NCBI GenBank assembly: GCA_020632915.1
Contig: JACKEP010000012.1
Span: 107,110-171,109, forward strand
Origin: Alphaproteobacteria bacterium
Lineage (GTDB): Bacteria; Myxococcota_A; UBA796; GCA-2862545
DNA: 64,000 bases
Direction: 5' to 3'
Numbering within the stretch: the stretch's first letter is position 1; each line of letters starts with the position of its first letter. Positions 37,068 to 46,894 of this stretch are shown here, piece by piece. The notes beneath the pieces were generated by a model. That model did not search any database. It saw only the letters and a list, made by a program, of their open reading frames with translations, and was not told the DNA's origin. A program made the translations under genes and the position numbers.

Positions 37068-37211
37068 GCCCACCTCCAGGTCCACCGTACGGCGCGGGAG
37101 GGCCGGCGGTCACACGCGATCGCCACATGCGGGCGCGGTCGGGACGGCGCAGGCGCCGGCGGATCACGTGTCGCTGGAGGCAGAGCGTGCGCCCGTGCTA
37201 CACCCGCGTCC

Positions 37212-37820
37212 ATGATGCCGCATCCCTATCCGCAGGGCGCCGGGTGGATCGAGGTGATCGCCGGGTGCATGTTCTCGGGCAAGACGGAGGAGCTCCTCCG
37301 TCGGATCCGGCGCGCCCAGATCGCGCGCCAGCGGGTGATCGTGTTCAAGCCCACCGTCGACGTGCGCTACGCCGTGGACGAGGTCGTCACCCACGGCGAC
37401 GCGCGGGTGGCGTGCGTGCCCGTGGCCCACGCTGCCGACATCGCGCGGCTGGTCGGCGAGGCCGACGTCATCGGCATCGACGAGGCCCAGTTCTTCGACG
37501 GCGCCCTCACGGGCATCTGCGACAAGCTCGCCGACGAGGGACGCCGCGTGGTGGTGGCCGGTCTCGACCAGGACTACCGGGGCGTGCCCTTCGAGCCGAT
37601 GCCCGAGCTGCTCGCGATCGCCGAGTACATCACCAAGACGCTGGCGGTGTGCACCGTGTGCGGGGCGCCGGCGAGCCGCACGCAGCGGCTGGTCGCGCGC
37701 GAGACGCGCGTGCTGCTGGGCGCCACCGACACCTACGAGGCGCGGTGCCGTCGGCACTGGGATCCGGAGCGCTTCGACGCGGAACAGGAAGACCTGCCGC
37801 TCGCGGGCGGCAGCCGATGA
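37212..37820 (+). CDS. tdk: Thymidine kinase
   Basis: Salvages thymidine to dTMP using ATP. 202 residues starting at ATG 37212 or the adjacent ATG 37215; no ribosome site is evident. The P-loop GCMFSGKTEE is at 18-27, FKPTVDVRY near 50, the DEAQFF motif near 93-98, and GLDQDYRG near 117-124. Zinc-site residues follow (CTVCGAPASRTQR and the late CRRHW). This is the type II (bacterial/cytosolic) kinase with normal length. It diverges from the flavoprotein gene with about 145 bases between starts. Confidence 0.96.
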   Translation: MMPHPYPQGAGWIEVIAGCMFSGKTEELLRRIRRAQIARQRVIVFKPTVDVRYAVDEVVTHGDARVACVPVAHAADIARLVGEADVIGIDEAQFFDGALTGICDKLADEGRRVVVAGLDQDYRGVPFEPMPELLAIAEYITKTLAVCTVCGAPASRTQRLVARETRVLLGATDTYEARCRRHWDPERFDAEQEDLPLAGGSR

Positions 37821-37882
37821 GGGCCGGCGGGGCCGACGCCCGGTCGGGTGGGTGCGGGTCCGCAGGGGCCCAGGGAGGCAGG

Positions 37883-38185
37883 ATGCGCTGGGGCGGGATC
37901 GCGGGGATGGCACTGCTGGCGTCGGGGTGCGGCATGCCCCTGGGCGCGTTCGATGCGGCCTATGCCGAGCGCTACGACGCCGCCGTGGAGCGGTGCGGCG
38001 GCGATCCGGTGGAGGGGGCGCGGCTCGAGCCCCGCGACGGCTGCACCTACGACGGCACCAAGGCGGCGGACTGCCTCGACGGCCTCGACGCTGTCAACGA
38101 CGCCGACTGCGGCGATCCAATCGACGCGCCGGGCACGTTCGACCTGCCCGCGGCCTGCGCGCTGGTGTTCACCTGCGCGGACTGA
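37883..38185 (+). CDS. Small Cys-containing lipoprotein
   Basis: 100 residues from ATG 37883, with GGAGG five bases upstream. The signal MRWGGIAGMALLASGC ends in a clean Leu-Ala-Ser-Gly-Cys lipobox (Cys 16). The mature chain has six further cysteines, which suggests disulfides in the periplasm or at the surface. No known domain is seen. Another small Cys-rich lipoprotein gene follows 150 bases later, so the pair may be related in role, although their sequences share little besides cysteines. Confidence 0.75.
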   Translation: MRWGGIAGMALLASGCGMPLGAFDAAYAERYDAAVERCGGDPVEGARLEPRDGCTYDGTKAADCLDGLDAVNDADCGDPIDAPGTFDLPAACALVFTCAD

Positions 38186-38259
38186 CGTCGGGTTGACAGC
38201 CCGAAGCGCTGTTTCGATCGCATCTGTCGCCCGTTGCGAGGAGGGCGGACGCGCCGCGG

Positions 38260-38288
38260 TTGTGGGCAGCGCAGACTTCAGGTAGGTT
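38260..38288 (+). promoter_or_regulatory. Candidate sigma-70 promoter for the second lipoprotein
   Basis: TTGTGG (38260-38265) and TAGGTT (38283-38288) are separated by 17 bases and lie about 48 bases before the lipoprotein start. Match to consensus is modest (3/6 and about 4/6). A perfect TTGACA at 38192 has no acceptable -10 partner. Confidence 0.3.
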
Positions 38289-38335
38289 GCGCCCGCAAAC
38301 CGGGGCCTGGGGCTCCGGCATGTGAAGGAGGGCCT

Positions 38336-38746
38336 GTGCGCCTGTCTCCTGCGCTGCTCCTCGGGACACTCCTCGCCGGCTGCGGTGGCGTGCAGGAGTA
38401 CGACTTCATCCTCGACTACAACCGCCTCGCCTGCGAGCACGAGCTGTCGTGCGGCGATCAGGCCGAGCTGGTGTTCGACGGCATCCTCACGGTCGAGGCC
38501 TGCGAGTCCGCCAACCTCGACGCGGTGCTCGACTGGGGTCGCGGCTGCAAGTACCGTCCGGCCTCGGCCTCGGAGTGCCTGTTCGAGATGCAGGGCCTGA
38601 TCTGTCCGGGCGACGGCCAGCTCGCGGAGCGGCCCCCCACCTGCCAGACCGTCTACCTCGACTGCGTCGACGTCCCCGACGACACGACCGACACCACCCC
38701 CGGCGGGCAGGACACGGACGCATCGGATACCGACGCCGCACAGTGA
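38336..38746 (+). CDS. Small Cys-rich lipoprotein with acidic tail
   Basis: 136 residues from GTG 38336, with AAGGAGG five bases upstream. Lipobox Leu-Leu-Ala-Gly-Cys puts the lipidated Cys near residue 16. The mature protein has eight more cysteines, again implying disulfide bonds. The last 25 residues are Asp/Thr-rich (DTTDTTPGGQDTDASDTD), a low-complexity tail often seen in myxobacterial lipoproteins. The family is not recognised. It is the first of three plus-strand exported-protein genes running to 41895. Confidence 0.78.
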   Translation: MRLSPALLLGTLLAGCGGVQEYDFILDYNRLACEHELSCGDQAELVFDGILTVEACESANLDAVLDWGRGCKYRPASASECLFEMQGLICPGDGQLAERPPTCQTVYLDCVDVPDDTTDTTPGGQDTDASDTDAAQ

Positions 38747-38776
38747 CGGAACGCGACCGCCCGCTCGTGGGTTGAG

Positions 38777-38796
38777 CGCTCCGTCCGACAGGAGCG
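38777..38796 (+). promoter_or_regulatory. Hairpin covering the ribosome site of the next gene
   Basis: CGCTCC (38777-38782) and GGAGCG (38791-38796) form a six-base stem with an 8-base loop. The right arm contains the only GGAG upstream of the ATG at 38807, so the hairpin could mask the ribosome site. The pairing is exact; function is inferred. Confidence 0.35.
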
Positions 38797-38806
38797 ACGT
38801 CCCCCC

Positions 38807-40624
38807 ATGAGCGCACGCACCCGACGGTTCGCCGCCTGGTCCGCCCTGTGGCTGTCCACCGGCGCGCACGCCACGACGATCAAGGCCTCCAGCGAGCTGG
38901 TGGACGACGACGGCGTCAAGCACCCTGTCTCCGCCGCCTTCGACGGCAAGCTGCAGACGGCCTGGGCCGAAGGGGAGATGGGCACCGGCGACGGGAGCTG
39001 GATCGAGATCCGCTTCGACAAGCCCACCGACGTGCGGTGGATCTCCGTGTGGCCCGGCGACCTGTCCACCGGCCTGCGCTCGCTCAAGGAGCACGGCCGG
39101 CCCCGCAGCCTCACCGTGCAGGTGCAGGGCCCCGACGAGCTGTACGAGACCGAGGTCGGCCTGCGCGACGGTGCGATGTACGGCTTCGAGCGCCAGGACA
39201 TCGACGTCGACGTGCCCCAGGCCACCTGGATCCGGCTCACGGTCGACCAGGCGTGGGGCGGCTACCTGCGCAACGACACCTACATCGCCGAGGTCGCCAT
39301 CAACCACCTCGGCGGCCCGCAGCCGTCGTTCGACAAGGTCGACGCGTGGGTCGCGTCCAGCGCGGGCACGAAGGCCGTCGACAAGCACCGCGACGAGGTG
39401 ATCGCCCTGTTCGACCGCATCGATCAGGCCGAGTTCGGCGACCGTGAGGCGCTGCACCAGCTCATGGACTGGGCGATCGACGGTGCCCCCTACCTGGGCG
39501 ATCGCGTGCTGCGCGACGTGCCCGTCGGCTACCGCATCTCGGCGCTGCCGCCCGACGACGTCGCTGTCGAGGCGCTGCTCAAGGTCAAGGACCCCAACGC
39601 GATCCCCGCGCTGCAGCTGGCGGCGTTGCGGTCGCAGGGCAACGTCCAGCGCAAGCTCGAGGCCGCGGCCCACTACTTCGAGGCCTTCGCGTCGCTCAAG
39701 ACCGGCGGGCGCCGCAGCATCGACGTGTGGGGCATGCCCGGCTGGGAGAAGGGCGCGCTGCAGGGCTTCGGCGAGCCGCTGGGCATCGACCAGGGCGTCT
39801 ACGGCGACCTGTACCTCGCCGACACCGCCAACAACCGCATCACCGTGTTCACGCCCGAGGGCCGCACGCGCGCCACGTGGGGGCTCGGCGCCGCCGACGT
39901 CACCGACGTGTGGTTCGGCGGCAAGCGGCCCTACTACGTCGCGGGCAACGAGGCCTCGCTCAAGCCTGGGGGCTTCTTCAACCCCATCGACGTCGACGTC
40001 GTCTCCTCGAAGGAGAGCGACGAGGTGTGGGTGCTCGACGCCAAGGGCCGCGTGCAGTGGTTCGACGACCAGGGCGTGCGCCTGGGTGGCTTCAAGGTGC
40101 CGGTCGAGATGGCGCCCGCACCGGGGGTCGGCGGCGCGGGCCACGTCCGGGTCACCTCACGGGGCATCGTGGTCGTGATCGGCAACAACGGCTTCGTCTA
40201 CGACCGCGACGGCAACCAGCTGTCGACGTGGACGGTCGAGGAGGGCCACGTGACCACGATGGCCGTGCTGCCCAACGGACGCCTCGCGCTCGGCTTCCGA
40301 CGCGGCGCCGCCGAGTACGACCTGGGCGGCTTCCGGCACAAGACGCTGCTGACCGGTGACGAGCTGCCGCTGGGCTACGAGGCCTGGTCGCTCGCCGTCG
40401 ACGAGAAGGGCAAGCTCTGGGCGGTCACCGATCACGGCTACGTGGTCAAATTCAAGCGGCCCGGCAAGGTCGAGTTCTCCGTGCGCTGGCTCAAGGTGGG
40501 ATCGACGCCGCCGCGGTTCACGGTCAACGACGGCATGCTGTTCATCGCGGCGGATGGTCGCGTGCGGCAGGTCGACGCGCTGCAGCTCAAGGACGACGCC
40601 GACGAGGCGGCGGCGGAGGAGTGA
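38807..40624 (+). CDS. Exported discoidin-like/NHL-propeller protein
   Basis: 605 residues from ATG 38807; GGAG is 12 bases upstream. A signal peptide (about 1-22, ending AHA) is followed by a beta-sandwich of the discoidin/F5-8C type at about 25-170 (SSELVDDDGVKHPVSAAFDGKLQTAW, then a WIEIRFDKPTDVRWISVWPG strand), usually a carbohydrate- or lipid-binding module. Residues 175-305 are helical. Residues 310-590 are NHL-type repeats (GDLYLADTANNRITVFTPEG and similar), expected to form a six-bladed propeller. The tail is acidic. The stop overlaps the start of the next gene (TGATG), so the two are coupled. It is likely periplasmic or surface-exposed. Confidence 0.82.
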   Translation: MSARTRRFAAWSALWLSTGAHATTIKASSELVDDDGVKHPVSAAFDGKLQTAWAEGEMGTGDGSWIEIRFDKPTDVRWISVWPGDLSTGLRSLKEHGRPRSLTVQVQGPDELYETEVGLRDGAMYGFERQDIDVDVPQATWIRLTVDQAWGGYLRNDTYIAEVAINHLGGPQPSFDKVDAWVASSAGTKAVDKHRDEVIALFDRIDQAEFGDREALHQLMDWAIDGAPYLGDRVLRDVPVGYRISALPPDDVAVEALLKVKDPNAIPALQLAALRSQGNVQRKLEAAAHYFEAFASLKTGGRRSIDVWGMPGWEKGALQGFGEPLGIDQGVYGDLYLADTANNRITVFTPEGRTRATWGLGAADVTDVWFGGKRPYYVAGNEASLKPGGFFNPIDVDVVSSKESDEVWVLDAKGRVQWFDDQGVRLGGFKVPVEMAPAPGVGGAGHVRVTSRGIVVVIGNNGFVYDRDGNQLSTWTVEEGHVTTMAVLPNGRLALGFRRGAAEYDLGGFRHKTLLTGDELPLGYEAWSLAVDEKGKLWAVTDHGYVVKFKRPGKVEFSVRWLKVGSTPPRFTVNDGMLFIAADGRVRQVDALQLKDDADEAAAEE

Positions 40625-41895
40625 TGCGACCCACGGGCGGGGGCGGTGTGGCGGTGCTGGGCGTCGCCGCATGGCTCGCGGGCGCCATGGCCTGTGGCGG
40701 GGGATCCGCCCCCGACGTCGTGCTGAGCCCCACGCCGCCCAAGGACGTGGTGATCCGCCGCACTGCGCCCACCAACGAGCCGGTGGCCGACGCCACGGCC
40801 CACCGTGTGCCGGTGCCGGTGGCCGCTGACGCGGCCGCGTTGACGCACACCCGCGAACGGCTGCGGTCCACGGTGACCACCTACGGCCTCGACCCCGACA
40901 ACGCCTGGGCGATCGGCCATGCCTTGCTGGCGCTCGGACCGGACGCCCGTCTCGCCGACGGGCGGTCGGCCTTCGAGGTCCTGTTCGCGCGCTACGCCCA
41001 GGTCGTCCCGATGGGTCCGGCGACGATCCTGCGCTTTCCGCGCAAGGACGGAGACCGGCTCGTCGAGCCCCACACGGCGCTCGTGCTCAAGACCGTCACC
41101 GACCTCGGCCTGGCGCCGGACACCAAGGTGACCGTGGCGGGCGCCCCGCACCCCCTGGCCGAGCTGTACCGTGGCACGCTCGACCAGATCTGGACCGACC
41201 CGCCCGAGCTGTCGGTGCTGTCGTGGAACGACGTGCCGTGGGCGCTGCAGGGGCTGGCCACCTGGTCCGCGCCGCACACCGCCTGGCGGACGAGCGACGG
41301 TCACGACATGGACCTCGACACGCTCACGCACCAGGTCGTCGATCGGCTCGTGCAGGACACGGCGTTCCTGGAGGCTGCGCGCGTCGCGGACGCGCCGCTG
41401 GTCAAGCAGGGGCAGGGCATCTTCAGCTACACCTGCGGGGGGGCCCACCTGCTCCAGGGCGCGGCCACGGCGGTGGCGCGGGGCTTCGGCACGGCCGACG
41501 ATCGCGTGGCGATGGTCGCGCAGGCGCGGCTGGCGATGTGGCGCTTCCCCCGTGAGCTGGCCATCGTCGACGACGCGCTGGTGCGTGCGCCGGAGTACGC
41601 CGAGATCCTCCGCATCCAACGCCTCAAGTTCGTGGGTCACCACCTGGAGACGATGGAGCGGTTCGCGGCCCTCGGCCTCGTGCCCGGCGACGACCCGGAG
41701 CTGCAGGCCAGCGTGACGCGCGCGCTCGACGAGCTGGTGGCGAGCGTGGGGGCACTGGAGGCGGCCGGCACCTTCGACGACATGGACGGCGTGCGCCGTC
41801 GACGCGAGCAGAGCTGGCTCGACCTCATCGGCGACAGCGCCCACGCGCTGCGCGGGCTCGACCTCGCCACGGGACAGGCCGCCGTGTGGTGGTGA
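40624..41895 (+). CDS. Exported protein of unknown function, probable lipoprotein
   Basis: 423 residues from ATG 40624, sharing a base with the stop of the propeller gene and with GGAGG upstream. The N-terminus is a hydrophobic signal ending in Ala-Met-Ala-Cys (Cys about 24), an imperfect lipobox. The mature protein is mostly helical, with conserved-looking aromatic and His positions (for example GQGIFSYTCGGAHLLQGAA and LKFVGHHLETMERFAALG). No family is recognised. The RNase P RNA gene starts only about 36 bases downstream on the same strand. Confidence 0.7.
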   Translation: MRPTGGGGVAVLGVAAWLAGAMACGGGSAPDVVLSPTPPKDVVIRRTAPTNEPVADATAHRVPVPVAADAAALTHTRERLRSTVTTYGLDPDNAWAIGHALLALGPDARLADGRSAFEVLFARYAQVVPMGPATILRFPRKDGDRLVEPHTALVLKTVTDLGLAPDTKVTVAGAPHPLAELYRGTLDQIWTDPPELSVLSWNDVPWALQGLATWSAPHTAWRTSDGHDMDLDTLTHQVVDRLVQDTAFLEAARVADAPLVKQGQGIFSYTCGGAHLLQGAATAVARGFGTADDRVAMVAQARLAMWRFPRELAIVDDALVRAPEYAEILRIQRLKFVGHHLETMERFAALGLVPGDDPELQASVTRALDELVASVGALEAAGTFDDMDGVRRRREQSWLDLIGDSAHALRGLDLATGQAAVWW

Positions 41896-41931
41896 GGCTC
41901 GCCCGACCCCGTGGTGGCGATTAGCTGTCCG

Positions 41932-42357
41932 GGGTCCGAGACGACCAGGAGGTCGCCGGCGGCAGCAGGCCGCGGGAGGAAAGTCCGAGCTCCACAGGGC
42001 AGGGTGCCGGGTAATTCCCGGTCGGGGCGACCCGGAGGAAAGTGCAACAGAGAGCAGACCGCCAGGCCGGCTCGCCGGCTTCCGTGACCACCTCGGTGGA
42101 TCCGGGGCGTCCCTCGGGGCGCAGGTGAGGGTGAAAGGGTGCGGTAAGAGCGCACCGGCATCCCCGGCGACGGGGGTGGCCAGGCAAACCCCATCCGGAG
42201 CAAGACCAAATAGGGGAGCGTTCGAGGGCGGCCCGTCCGAGCTCCCGGGTTGGTTGCTGGAGGTCGTCGGCAACGGCGATCGTAGAGGAATGACCCCCAC
42301 CCCTCCGAGGGCGACCGGAGAGGGGCACAGAACTCGGCTTACGGACGTCTCGGGCCC
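41932..42357 (+). ncRNA. rnpB: RNase P RNA, bacterial type A
   Basis: The catalytic RNA that trims tRNA 5' leaders. Universal elements appear in order: GAGGAAAGTCCGAGCTCCACAG (about 41976-41997), GGAAAGTGCAACAGAGA (about 42037), GTAAGAGCGCACCG, AAACCCCATCCGGAGCAAGACCAAATAGG, GATCGTAGAGGAATGA, and the 3' CAGAACTCGGCTTACGG. The terminal helix P1 pairs 41932-41943 with 42346-42357, which sets the ends. The length of about 425 fits type A. Exact transcript ends are not determined. Confidence 0.96.
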
Positions 42358-42379
42358 GCCGTCCCTTCGGGGGCGGCGG
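42356..42379 (+). terminator. Hairpin with UUCG loop after RNase P RNA
   Basis: A ten-base-pair stem (CCGCCGTCCC with GGGGCGGCGG, one T-G pair) closes on a TTCG tetraloop. It overlaps the end of rnpB and lies 16 bases from the stop of the convergent zinc-ribbon gene, so it may serve both strands. No T-run follows, as is common in high-GC genomes. Confidence 0.55.
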
Positions 42380-42395
42380 CACCCTCACACCGCCC

Positions 42396-43109
42396 TCACG
42401 CCTCGGACGTGGCAGGCTCGGGGGGCGCGTAGAGCCACCGGCCGCAGCCATCGCAGGTGACCAGGCGGCCCTGCTTGATGTCGGTGGTGCGGCGCAGGGG
42501 CACCACGCGGCTGCAGGCGGTGCACACACCGTCCTGGCACACCGCGAGCGCCGACCCCTTGCGTGCGTGCATCTGGGCGTAGGTGCCGCCAATGTCGCGT
42601 GCGAGGGCTGCCACGAGCGGGCTGCGTTCGGTGGACAGCACCCGCACCTCGGTGCGCCAGCCTTCGATCGTCGGGTCGAGGGTGGCGTGGGCCGTCGCGA
42701 GCGCCTCCTGCGCCTGCACGCGGTCGGCCTCGGCCTGGGTGCGCGCTGCCTGCCGGGCCTCGCGTGCCTCCATGGCCTCGAGGATGGCGGTCTCCGCGGC
42801 GTCGGCCAGCTCGGCGCACCGGTCGATCTGGCGCTGGGCGGCGTCCGCCGAGCCGTAGCCGTTGTCGAGGGCGTCCTGGGCCGAGCGGCGCAGGCCGTCG
42901 ACGCGCTCGAGCTCGGTCTGCTGCGCCCGCTCGGTGCGCTTGAGCGCCGTGATCGCCTCGTCGTGGCCGGCGATCGCTGCCGTGAGGCGCGCGACCTCCG
43001 CCTCGGCCTTGGCGAGCTTGCGCTGGGCGCGGCCGATCCGCTCGTGGAGGTCGGCGAGCTGGTCGTCGAGCAGGGCGATGGGGACGAGCTGCGCGAGATC
43101 CGCGTCCAT
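42396..43109 (-). CDS. C4 zinc-ribbon protein with long coiled coil (COG1579 type)
   Basis: 237 residues from ATG 43109 with GGAG seven bases upstream. Residues 10-170 form a long Ala/Glu/Arg-rich coiled coil. The last 60 residues form a zinc ribbon: cysteines in VCQDGVCTACSRV and VTCDGCGRW supply two Cys pairs. This architecture is the COG1579/CdsZ family, a conserved bacterial group thought to bind nucleic acid or act in secretion and motility regulation; the role here is open. It is convergent with rnpB. Confidence 0.85.
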   Translation of the reverse strand: MDADLAQLVPIALLDDQLADLHERIGRAQRKLAKAEAEVARLTAAIAGHDEAITALKRTERAQQTELERVDGLRRSAQDALDNGYGSADAAQRQIDRCAELADAAETAILEAMEAREARQAARTQAEADRVQAQEALATAHATLDPTIEGWRTEVRVLSTERSPLVAALARDIGGTYAQMHARKGSALAVCQDGVCTACSRVVPLRRTTDIKQGRLVTCDGCGRWLYAPPEPATSEA

Positions 43110-43210
43110 CAGGGCTCCGGGGCGTCCCGACAGCATGACACGCCGCAGCCGCCGACGACAGGTCCCGCGGCGTCGTCGCCGTCGGATCCGGACGTTACGC
43201 GCACGGCTGC

Positions 43211-43284
43211 GGGCCCATAGCTCAGTTGGTCAGAGCACCCGGCTCATACCCGGAGTGTCCCAGGTTCAAGCCCTGGTGGGCCCA
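43211..43284 (+). tRNA. tRNA-Met (anticodon CAT)
   Basis: Cloverleaf: acceptor GGGCCCA with TGGGCCC, D-arm GCTC/GAGC, anticodon stem CCCGG/CCGGA around loop CTCATAC (anticodon CAT), T-arm CCAGG/CCTGG with loop TTCAAGC, discriminator A, no encoded CCA. G1-C72 pairing rules out the bacterial initiator. It is elongator tRNA-Met, or tRNA-Ile2 if the C34 is modified to lysidine. The base of the anticodon stem has a C-A mismatch. The 3' end overlaps the tail of the antisense TetR gene. Confidence 0.93.
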
Positions 43285-43937
43285 CGCCCTCCGTCGACGC
43301 CGTGGCGTCGCACGGCGTCGTGCAGGTAGGCGGCCAACATGCGCGCGGCCTCGGCGTCGAGCTCGGCCTCGGCGTGGCCTCCCGGGACCGGGAACAGCGT
43401 GAGGCGGTGCGTGAGCGACTCCAGCAGCGCCATGCCCAGCACGGCCACCCGCCCCGGGTGTGCGACCCGAGGCGCGAGCCAGGCCTGCCACGCGGTGCGC
43501 AGCTGCAGCTCCAGCGCGGCATAGCGGGCCAGGAGGTGCGCTGGGATCGGGGCGTCCTCGAGGAGGATGCGGTGGACCCCGGGGGCTCCCCGGTGCAGGG
43601 CGAACAGGGTGTGCACCAGGCGCTCGGCGAGGGGTGTCACCGCGACGTCCTGCGCCATGTCCTGGGCGAGCGACGCGAACGCGGCCTCCACCTCGTCGAG
43701 GTGGCGCTCGAACAGCCCGACCAGGAGCGCGTCCTTGCTCGGGTAGTACTGGTATAGCGAACCCACCGAGACCCCGGCCCGCGCCGCGACGCGATCCGTG
43801 GTGGTCGCCACGTAGCCCTCGGCGTCGAAGACCTGAGCCGCTGCGGTGAGGATGGCGTCCACGGTGGCGCGCGCACGCTCCTGGATCGGGCGCTTGCGGG
43901 CCTCGTGGCGTCGGTCGCGGGTGCGGATGCCGGGCAT
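43266..43937 (-). CDS. TetR family transcriptional regulator
   Basis: 223 residues if started at ATG 43937; no ribosome site is seen there, so the start is tentative. The N-terminal helix-turn-helix is clear at about residues 20-65 (ATVDAILTAAAQVFDAEGYVATTTDRVAARAG, then VSVGSLYQYYPSKDALL). The C-terminal 150 residues form the ligand-binding helical domain. It is divergent from the membrane peroxiredoxin gene with 58 bases between the starts, the usual arrangement for a regulator of that gene. The last codons and stop lie antisense to the T-arm and acceptor of tRNA-Met, a 19-base overlap. Confidence 0.88.
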   Translation of the reverse strand: MPGIRTRDRRHEARKRPIQERARATVDAILTAAAQVFDAEGYVATTTDRVAARAGVSVGSLYQYYPSKDALLVGLFERHLDEVEAAFASLAQDMAQDVAVTPLAERLVHTLFALHRGAPGVHRILLEDAPIPAHLLARYAALELQLRTAWQAWLAPRVAHPGRVAVLGMALLESLTHRLTLFPVPGGHAEAELDAEAARMLAAYLHDAVRRHGVDGGRGPTRA

Positions 43938-43995
43938 GGGAATGCGAGGTGAGGGGAGCGGGGTGCCAGAGCATCCTAGCGCCAGGAGGTGATCC

Positions 43996-44868
43996 ATGAA
44001 CGGGACCATCCTTGCAGGCTCCGGGCTCGTCGCCATGCTGGCGGGCGCCACCCACTACCTCACGCGGGTCGCCCGCGGTGATCTCCGTGCGCCGCCGCCC
44101 ACGCTCCTGGCAGCGGTGCCGGCGGGGGCGGTCCTCGCGGTCGCCGGGCTCGCCCTCGGGCTGTCCCGCGGCGAGTCGTCCGCCGCGCTGCTTCCACCCG
44201 TCGTGCTGACGCTGCTGGCAGCAGGCGTGGCCACGGCGATCCACCTGCAGCGTCGCACGCCGCAGGGGACGCTTCGTGTGGCCGTGGGGGACGCCTTGCC
44301 GTCGTTCCGCGCCACCACGTCGGACGGTGACGCCTTCGACGCGCGGTCGCTGCGCGGGCGGCGCGTGCTGCTCAAGTTCTACCGGGGCGCGTGGTGCCCG
44401 TTCTGCCAGGCGGAGCTCAAGCGCTTCGACGCCATGCGCGACGTCCTGCGCCGACACGGCGTCGAGGTGATCGCGCTGAGCAAGGACGCACCCGAGGCCG
44501 CGCGTCGTCACAGGGCGCGGGACGGCCTGCGGTTCCCGCTGCTGTGCGATCCGGACCTGACCGTGATCCGGCAGTTCGGGGTGGAGCACCACAAGGCGCT
44601 CGAGATCTCCGACGGGCCGCGCCTCCGGGTGTTCGGGCTCGCCATGGGGCTCGTCCCGTCGTTCCGTGCGATGGCGATCCCGACGACCCTGCTCGTCGAC
44701 GAGCACGGCGTGATCCGATGGGTCGACCAGTCCGAGGACTACAAGGTGCGGGCGAGCGCGGATCGGGTCCTGACCGCGGTAGCCGACGCGTTCGGGGACG
44801 CCCGACAGCAGCTGGACGCTGACGCGCACGACGACGTCGCGGACGCGGTCTGCTGCCCGACCTGCTGA
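43996..44868 (+). CDS. Membrane-anchored peroxiredoxin-like protein
   Basis: 290 residues from ATG 43996 with a strong AGGAGG seven bases upstream. Three hydrophobic segments at about 5-22, 40-57 and 63-84 anchor it. The AhpC/TSA-type thioredoxin domain runs from about 92 to 260, with KFYRGAWCPFCQAEL holding Cys 134 and Cys 137 (a CxxC as in bacterioferritin-comigratory or resA-like proteins). A FGLAMGLVPSFRAMAIPTTLLVDEHG segment follows. The chain ends in an unusual Cys-Cys-Pro-Thr-Cys after an Asp/His-rich stretch, a possible metal or redox site. Regulation by the divergent TetR protein is likely. Confidence 0.85.
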   Translation: MNGTILAGSGLVAMLAGATHYLTRVARGDLRAPPPTLLAAVPAGAVLAVAGLALGLSRGESSAALLPPVVLTLLAAGVATAIHLQRRTPQGTLRVAVGDALPSFRATTSDGDAFDARSLRGRRVLLKFYRGAWCPFCQAELKRFDAMRDVLRRHGVEVIALSKDAPEAARRHRARDGLRFPLLCDPDLTVIRQFGVEHHKALEISDGPRLRVFGLAMGLVPSFRAMAIPTTLLVDEHGVIRWVDQSEDYKVRASADRVLTAVADAFGDARQQLDADAHDDVADAVCCPTC

Positions 44869-44895
44869 CGACGCGTGGCCAGCGGGCGCCCGGGC

Positions 44896-44914
44896 GTGAG
44901 GCCCGGCGCCTCAC
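44896..44914. terminator. Hairpin between convergent peroxiredoxin and rpoD genes
   Basis: GTGAGGC (44896-44902) pairs with GCCTCAC (44908-44914) around a five-base loop. A competing stem (GGCGCCCGGGC with GCCCGGCGCC) overlaps it. Placed between two converging stops, it is a plausible bidirectional terminator without a T-run. Confidence 0.4.
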
Positions 44915-44923
44915 GGCACGGCC

Positions 44924-46630
<1,707 letters not shown>

Positions 46631-46768
46631 CGAGACATCGACTCCTCGTTGTGCCGGGCAAGGGGGCACACGGCGGGCGGGCGGCACGGTCCGGACGGTC
46701 GGCTGGAGGTCGTTCGGTGCATCACACGCCAGACCGTGTGGACCCGCGCTGGGTCCCCAGGTCGTGAG

Positions 46769-46791
46769 TGTCCGTTTGAAAAAAACGGACA
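46769..46791. promoter_or_regulatory. Perfect AT-rich inverted repeat between dnaG and rpoD
   Basis: TGTCCGTTT (46769-46777) and AAACGGACA (46783-46791) are exact inverted repeats around a GAAAA spacer. It stands out in very GC-rich DNA and lies about 140 bases upstream of the rpoD start. It could be an operator, a terminator or attenuator (the minus strand carries a run of T in the loop), or a promoter-proximal hairpin. Confidence 0.55.
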
Positions 46792-46894
46792 AGGGGGCGT
46801 TAACAAGCGTCCCGGGGCTTGGCCAACGGATGTGCGCAGGGCGTCCAGGACGGTGCACGGCAGATCGGTGGATCCGAAGGTGCGCGGGTTTCCC

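Noticed and set aside
38192..38197. Perfect TTGACA hexamer as a promoter
   Set aside because: No acceptable -10 hexamer occurs 16-18 bases downstream.
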